Shown here piece by piece: positions 62,076-64,000 of a stretch of DNA of 64,000 bases; position 1 is the first letter of the stretch; the number at the start of each line of letters is the position of its first letter. The DNA lies in NCBI GenBank assembly GCA_965237725.1, contig OZ250151.1, positions 3,844,001 through 3,908,000 on the forward strand, written 5' to 3'. This DNA is from G965237725 sp965237725. GTDB taxonomy: Bacteria; Pseudomonadota; Gammaproteobacteria; Arenicellales; Poriferihabitantaceae. The notes beneath the pieces were generated by a model that worked only from the letters and a program-made list of their open reading frames with translations, searched no databases and had not been told where the DNA came from. A program made the position numbers and the translations under genes.

Positions 62076-62984
62076 TTAGTTGGGAGCCTCTACCGCTGTT
62101 TTTTCTTGACTGACAAGTTGGAGAGAAATTACCGCACAAATAACCAGAATGGCTCCAAAAATTTGTTGGACGCTAAGCGTTTCATTTAGCAATACAAAAC
62201 CAAAGATAATGGCCCAAACCGGCGAAGTGTTATCGATGATGGCTGTTTTTAAAGGTCCTACCAAACTTACCGCCTTGAATAGACAAAATGTTGCAACAAC
62301 ATAAAAAACACTGCTGCCTGCAAAGACAAGCCAGCCTATTTGTCCATTTGGCCAGTTAATATCGGTTATGGTAATGGAGAGAATAATTATTATTGTGGTT
62401 ACAACTGTTAATGCATGGAGCAAAACTACATGGTTGTCATGATTATTTAAACTTTGTTCACTGGCGATTAGCATAATAGCCATTACAAATGCAGCACCAA
62501 CGGCAAATGAAATTCCCAGGTTATCGAGAGTAACTGGAGAATTTATTAATACAATAATCAATCCTATGAATGCCATAACAAGCAGTCCTAGAGATAAAAT
62601 CGAAAATCTATCGACTTTCTTAATCCATCGATAAACCGCGATTAGCATGGGGTAGGTATAAAAAATCAGAACCGCCAGGGCCACAGGAATTGTCTTTATT
62701 GCACCCAGCAAGGTATACATCTCAGCGCATAATAAACAGCCAACAAATATGCTGGCCCATCTTGCCTTCGGCGGCAGGGTTATTTTTACACTTTTAAATT
62801 GGATGATGATAATAAGGCAGATCAAAAATCCAGAGGCCCGTGACAAATTTAATGCATGTATGTTGGCGCCGTAAAAATAACTCAAATCTGCCAACACCAT
62901 ATTGAAAGCAAAAGCGATGGCCGATATCAATGCGATGATACTGCCCAACCAAAATTTTTGGTTCTGCTTGGAATTCGAATGCAC
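62076..62984 (-). CDS. EamA-family (DMT) transporter
   Basis: 302 residues with ten predicted membrane helices and two EamA repeats (first about 10-145, second about 155-290). Members export or import amino acids, nucleotide sugars and other small metabolites. Its stop is 13 bases from that of the isochorismatase-family gene, convergent with it. Substrate unknown. Confidence 0.88.
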   Translation of the reverse strand: MHSNSKQNQKFWLGSIIALISAIAFAFNMVLADLSYFYGANIHALNLSRASGFLICLIIIIQFKSVKITLPPKARWASIFVGCLLCAEMYTLLGAIKTIPVALAVLIFYTYPMLIAVYRWIKKVDRFSILSLGLLVMAFIGLIIVLINSPVTLDNLGISFAVGAAFVMAIMLIASEQSLNNHDNHVVLLHALTVVTTIIIILSITITDINWPNGQIGWLVFAGSSVFYVVATFCLFKAVSLVGPLKTAIIDNTSPVWAIIFGFVLLNETLSVQQIFGAILVICAVISLQLVSQEKTAVEAPN

Positions 62985-63008
62985 TATTCTAAGTTACAGA
63001 GAGGTTCC

Positions 63009-63251
63009 TTAATCGTTATCTAATACTAATTGTTCGACTTTTTCTAATTGAGCGATGACAACTTTACGTTTGATTTCAAACGATTGTTTTTTATCTGCAT
63101 CAATTTCATTTTCAAGCTTGGCATCGTATCGAAGCTTTTTGTCCTTTAATAAATTTTTAAGTAAGCTCAATTTTTTCGAGCTGATTGACTTTCCGCGTTT
63201 GTTTTTGTTGATCAGTTTTTCGAATTTTCTTCTCAGCTTTTTAAATTTCAT
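63009..63251 (-). CDS. Small basic helical protein of unknown function
   Basis: 80 residues, very rich in Lys (MKFKKLRRKFEKLINKNKRG) with heptad-like spacing suggesting helices or a coiled coil. No domain recognised. It follows the Na/Pi-type gene by 36 bases and is likely cotranscribed with it. Confidence 0.55.
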   Translation of the reverse strand: MKFKKLRRKFEKLINKNKRGKSISSKKLSLLKNLLKDKKLRYDAKLENEIDADKKQSFEIKRKVVIAQLEKVEQLVLDND

Positions 63252-63287
63252 AATTAGTTCTCTATATTGGGCGGATTGTCATTTAGA

Positions 63288-64000
63288 TTATGCTGAGATA
63301 CTTTCGATCTCATCTTCATCAAGAATAACTTCTTTTGCGGCTTCGGCTACGAGATCAGCATGGGATGACAATAGGGCCTGGGCAGTATCCAGTAAATTAA
63401 TTGCGGTTTTGTCTGAATAGTTAAAATCATTAAGAAGCGATGTGGCCATTAATGGTGTTATGGTTTCAGTTTTTAAAAATTCCGTGATCCTTGTGTTGAG
63501 TAAATCTTTGGCGTTATTTGATTCTGCTTTTAATTCATCAATCTCAAGAATTGCTTCCGCGGCTTGATCTTGCTCCCGGTATCGATAGATTTCTTTGAGA
63601 ATTGTTGCAATTTTTAACCGAAGCGTATTGTACTCGTCGCGGATATGCTGGTTATCCGAAACCATATAACGTGTTGTGTTTTTACGCAGGTGTTTAATAT
63701 GTTTAACACATTCAACAATTTCCGATGCCGCATTGCGTAGTCTGTACAACTCTTCGGAAAATACGCTGGGGATATTTGCCTGAGCGCGAGATATAAAGTC
63801 GACAATTGCGGCGTACAATATTTTGACCTTTCCCTCATAAAGGCCATCCAGATCGAATTCGATAATTTCTCGATCGTTGTCAATTGTAGTTTTTAAATCA
63901 GCTGATTCCAGGATTTGGGTGCGATGCAAATTCATACCGTGGGCCATTAATTCAAACGCAGAATCAAATAGATGCCAGACTTCCTTTTTAACCGAAGAAA
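63288..64000 (-). CDS. Na/Pi cotransporter-like protein, C-terminal PhoU-like part; truncated by the window edge
   Basis: The frame stays open to the window end (SSVKKEVWHLFDSAFELMAHG before Met219), so the start lies outside. The visible 237 residues are helical and resemble the cytoplasmic PhoU-like domain at the end of Na/phosphate cotransporters: FELMAHGMNLHRTQIL, LRNAASEIVECVKHIKHL and LNDFNYSDKTAINLLD. The acidic tail (ILDEDEIESISA) is unremarkable. The call rests on pattern memory, without the membrane part in view. A phosphate transporter would fit the phosphonate genes 9 kb away, but the link is loose. Confidence 0.5.
   Translation of the reverse strand, partial: SSVKKEVWHLFDSAFELMAHGMNLHRTQILESADLKTTIDNDREIIEFDLDGLYEGKVKILYAAIVDFISRAQANIPSVFSEELYRLRNAASEIVECVKHIKHLRKNTTRYMVSDNQHIRDEYNTLRLKIATILKEIYRYREQDQAAEAILEIDELKAESNNAKDLLNTRITEFLKTETITPLMATSLLNDFNYSDKTAINLLDTAQALLSSHADLVAEAAKEVILDEDEIESISA

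Noticed and set aside
1..64000. CRISPR arrays, tRNA or rRNA genes, intact insertion sequences
   Set aside because: No regularly spaced repeat array, no tRNA cloverleaf pattern and no transposase gene were recognised.

Overview
The window looks like a chromosomal segment of a marine or otherwise saline gammaproteobacterium, possibly an uncultured one. Four things suggest this. It has a Pil-Chp type CheA kinase. Its Zur/ZnuABC locus carries an almost perfect gammaproteobacterial Zur box. Its perfect DnaA boxes and gene content fit that class. It also carries genes for typical marine substrates: choline-O-sulfate, phosphonoacetate, a DddP-like M24 protein, an EutA-like protein and a large DmdC-like acyl-CoA dehydrogenase. 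The genus cannot be read from the sequence.

Layout. 1-3.9 kb: 3' part of a ChpA-like hybrid kinase, split by a one-base frameshift, and a CheW-like partner. 3.9-9.3 kb: an inositol-monophosphatase family gene followed by tkt-gap-pgk. 9.4-12.9 kb: envelope genes (beta-barrel protein, Sel1/SH3 protein, TerC, RDD). 13-16.4 kb: zinc uptake, with zur-znuC-znuB divergent from znuA around the Zur box, and tandem DnaA boxes beside it. 16.5-23.2 kb: YIP1 protein, class I FBP aldolase, a PLP dehydratase, and a DUF1989/aminotransferase/MDR-dehydrogenase operon. 23.3-26.6 kb: a PP2C phosphatase, Ser/Thr kinase and FHA protein operon. 26.8-29.0 kb: a secreted protein and choline sulfatase.

29.0-38.9 kb is the accessory region. 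It begins where an orphan Rhs C-terminus abuts the 3' remnant of another gene. The Rhs tip overlaps a CPBP intramembrane protease, a candidate toxin/immunity pair. From 31.3 to 35.1 kb, single genes or gene pairs (lipoprotein, secreted protein, zinc-ribbon protein, HigBA-like toxin-antitoxin) lie between diverged copies of one short repeat with consensus near AGTGTAATTGATGGGTGTCT. This gives a cassette-like layout without recognisable attC sites. More lipoproteins, a methyltransferase and a type IV pilin follow.

38.9-64 kb is mostly catabolic and regulatory: methyltransferases, a class III cyclase, a creatinase-like M24 protein with altered metal ligands, an EutA-like racemase-family protein, a frameshifted alpha/beta hydrolase, a LigB-type dioxygenase, a class V aminotransferase-fold protein and an acyl-CoA dehydrogenase. 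A phnA-phnY pair (phosphonoacetaldehyde to acetate and phosphate) lies divergent from a DddP-like M24 protein that keeps all six metal ligands but lacks the catalytic Asp. Then come a relic of a GcvT-like gene, an SprT-like protein, an AraC/GyrI regulator, a complete polar amino-acid ABC transporter, an isochorismatase-family hydrolase, an EamA permease and the C-terminal part of a probable Na/Pi cotransporter. The theme of this half is uptake and breakdown of small C/N/P/S compounds.

Two otherwise sound genes (chpA-like, alpha/beta hydrolase) are each broken by a single base. That could be real decay or assembly error. All assignments are from motif reading; no database search was run.
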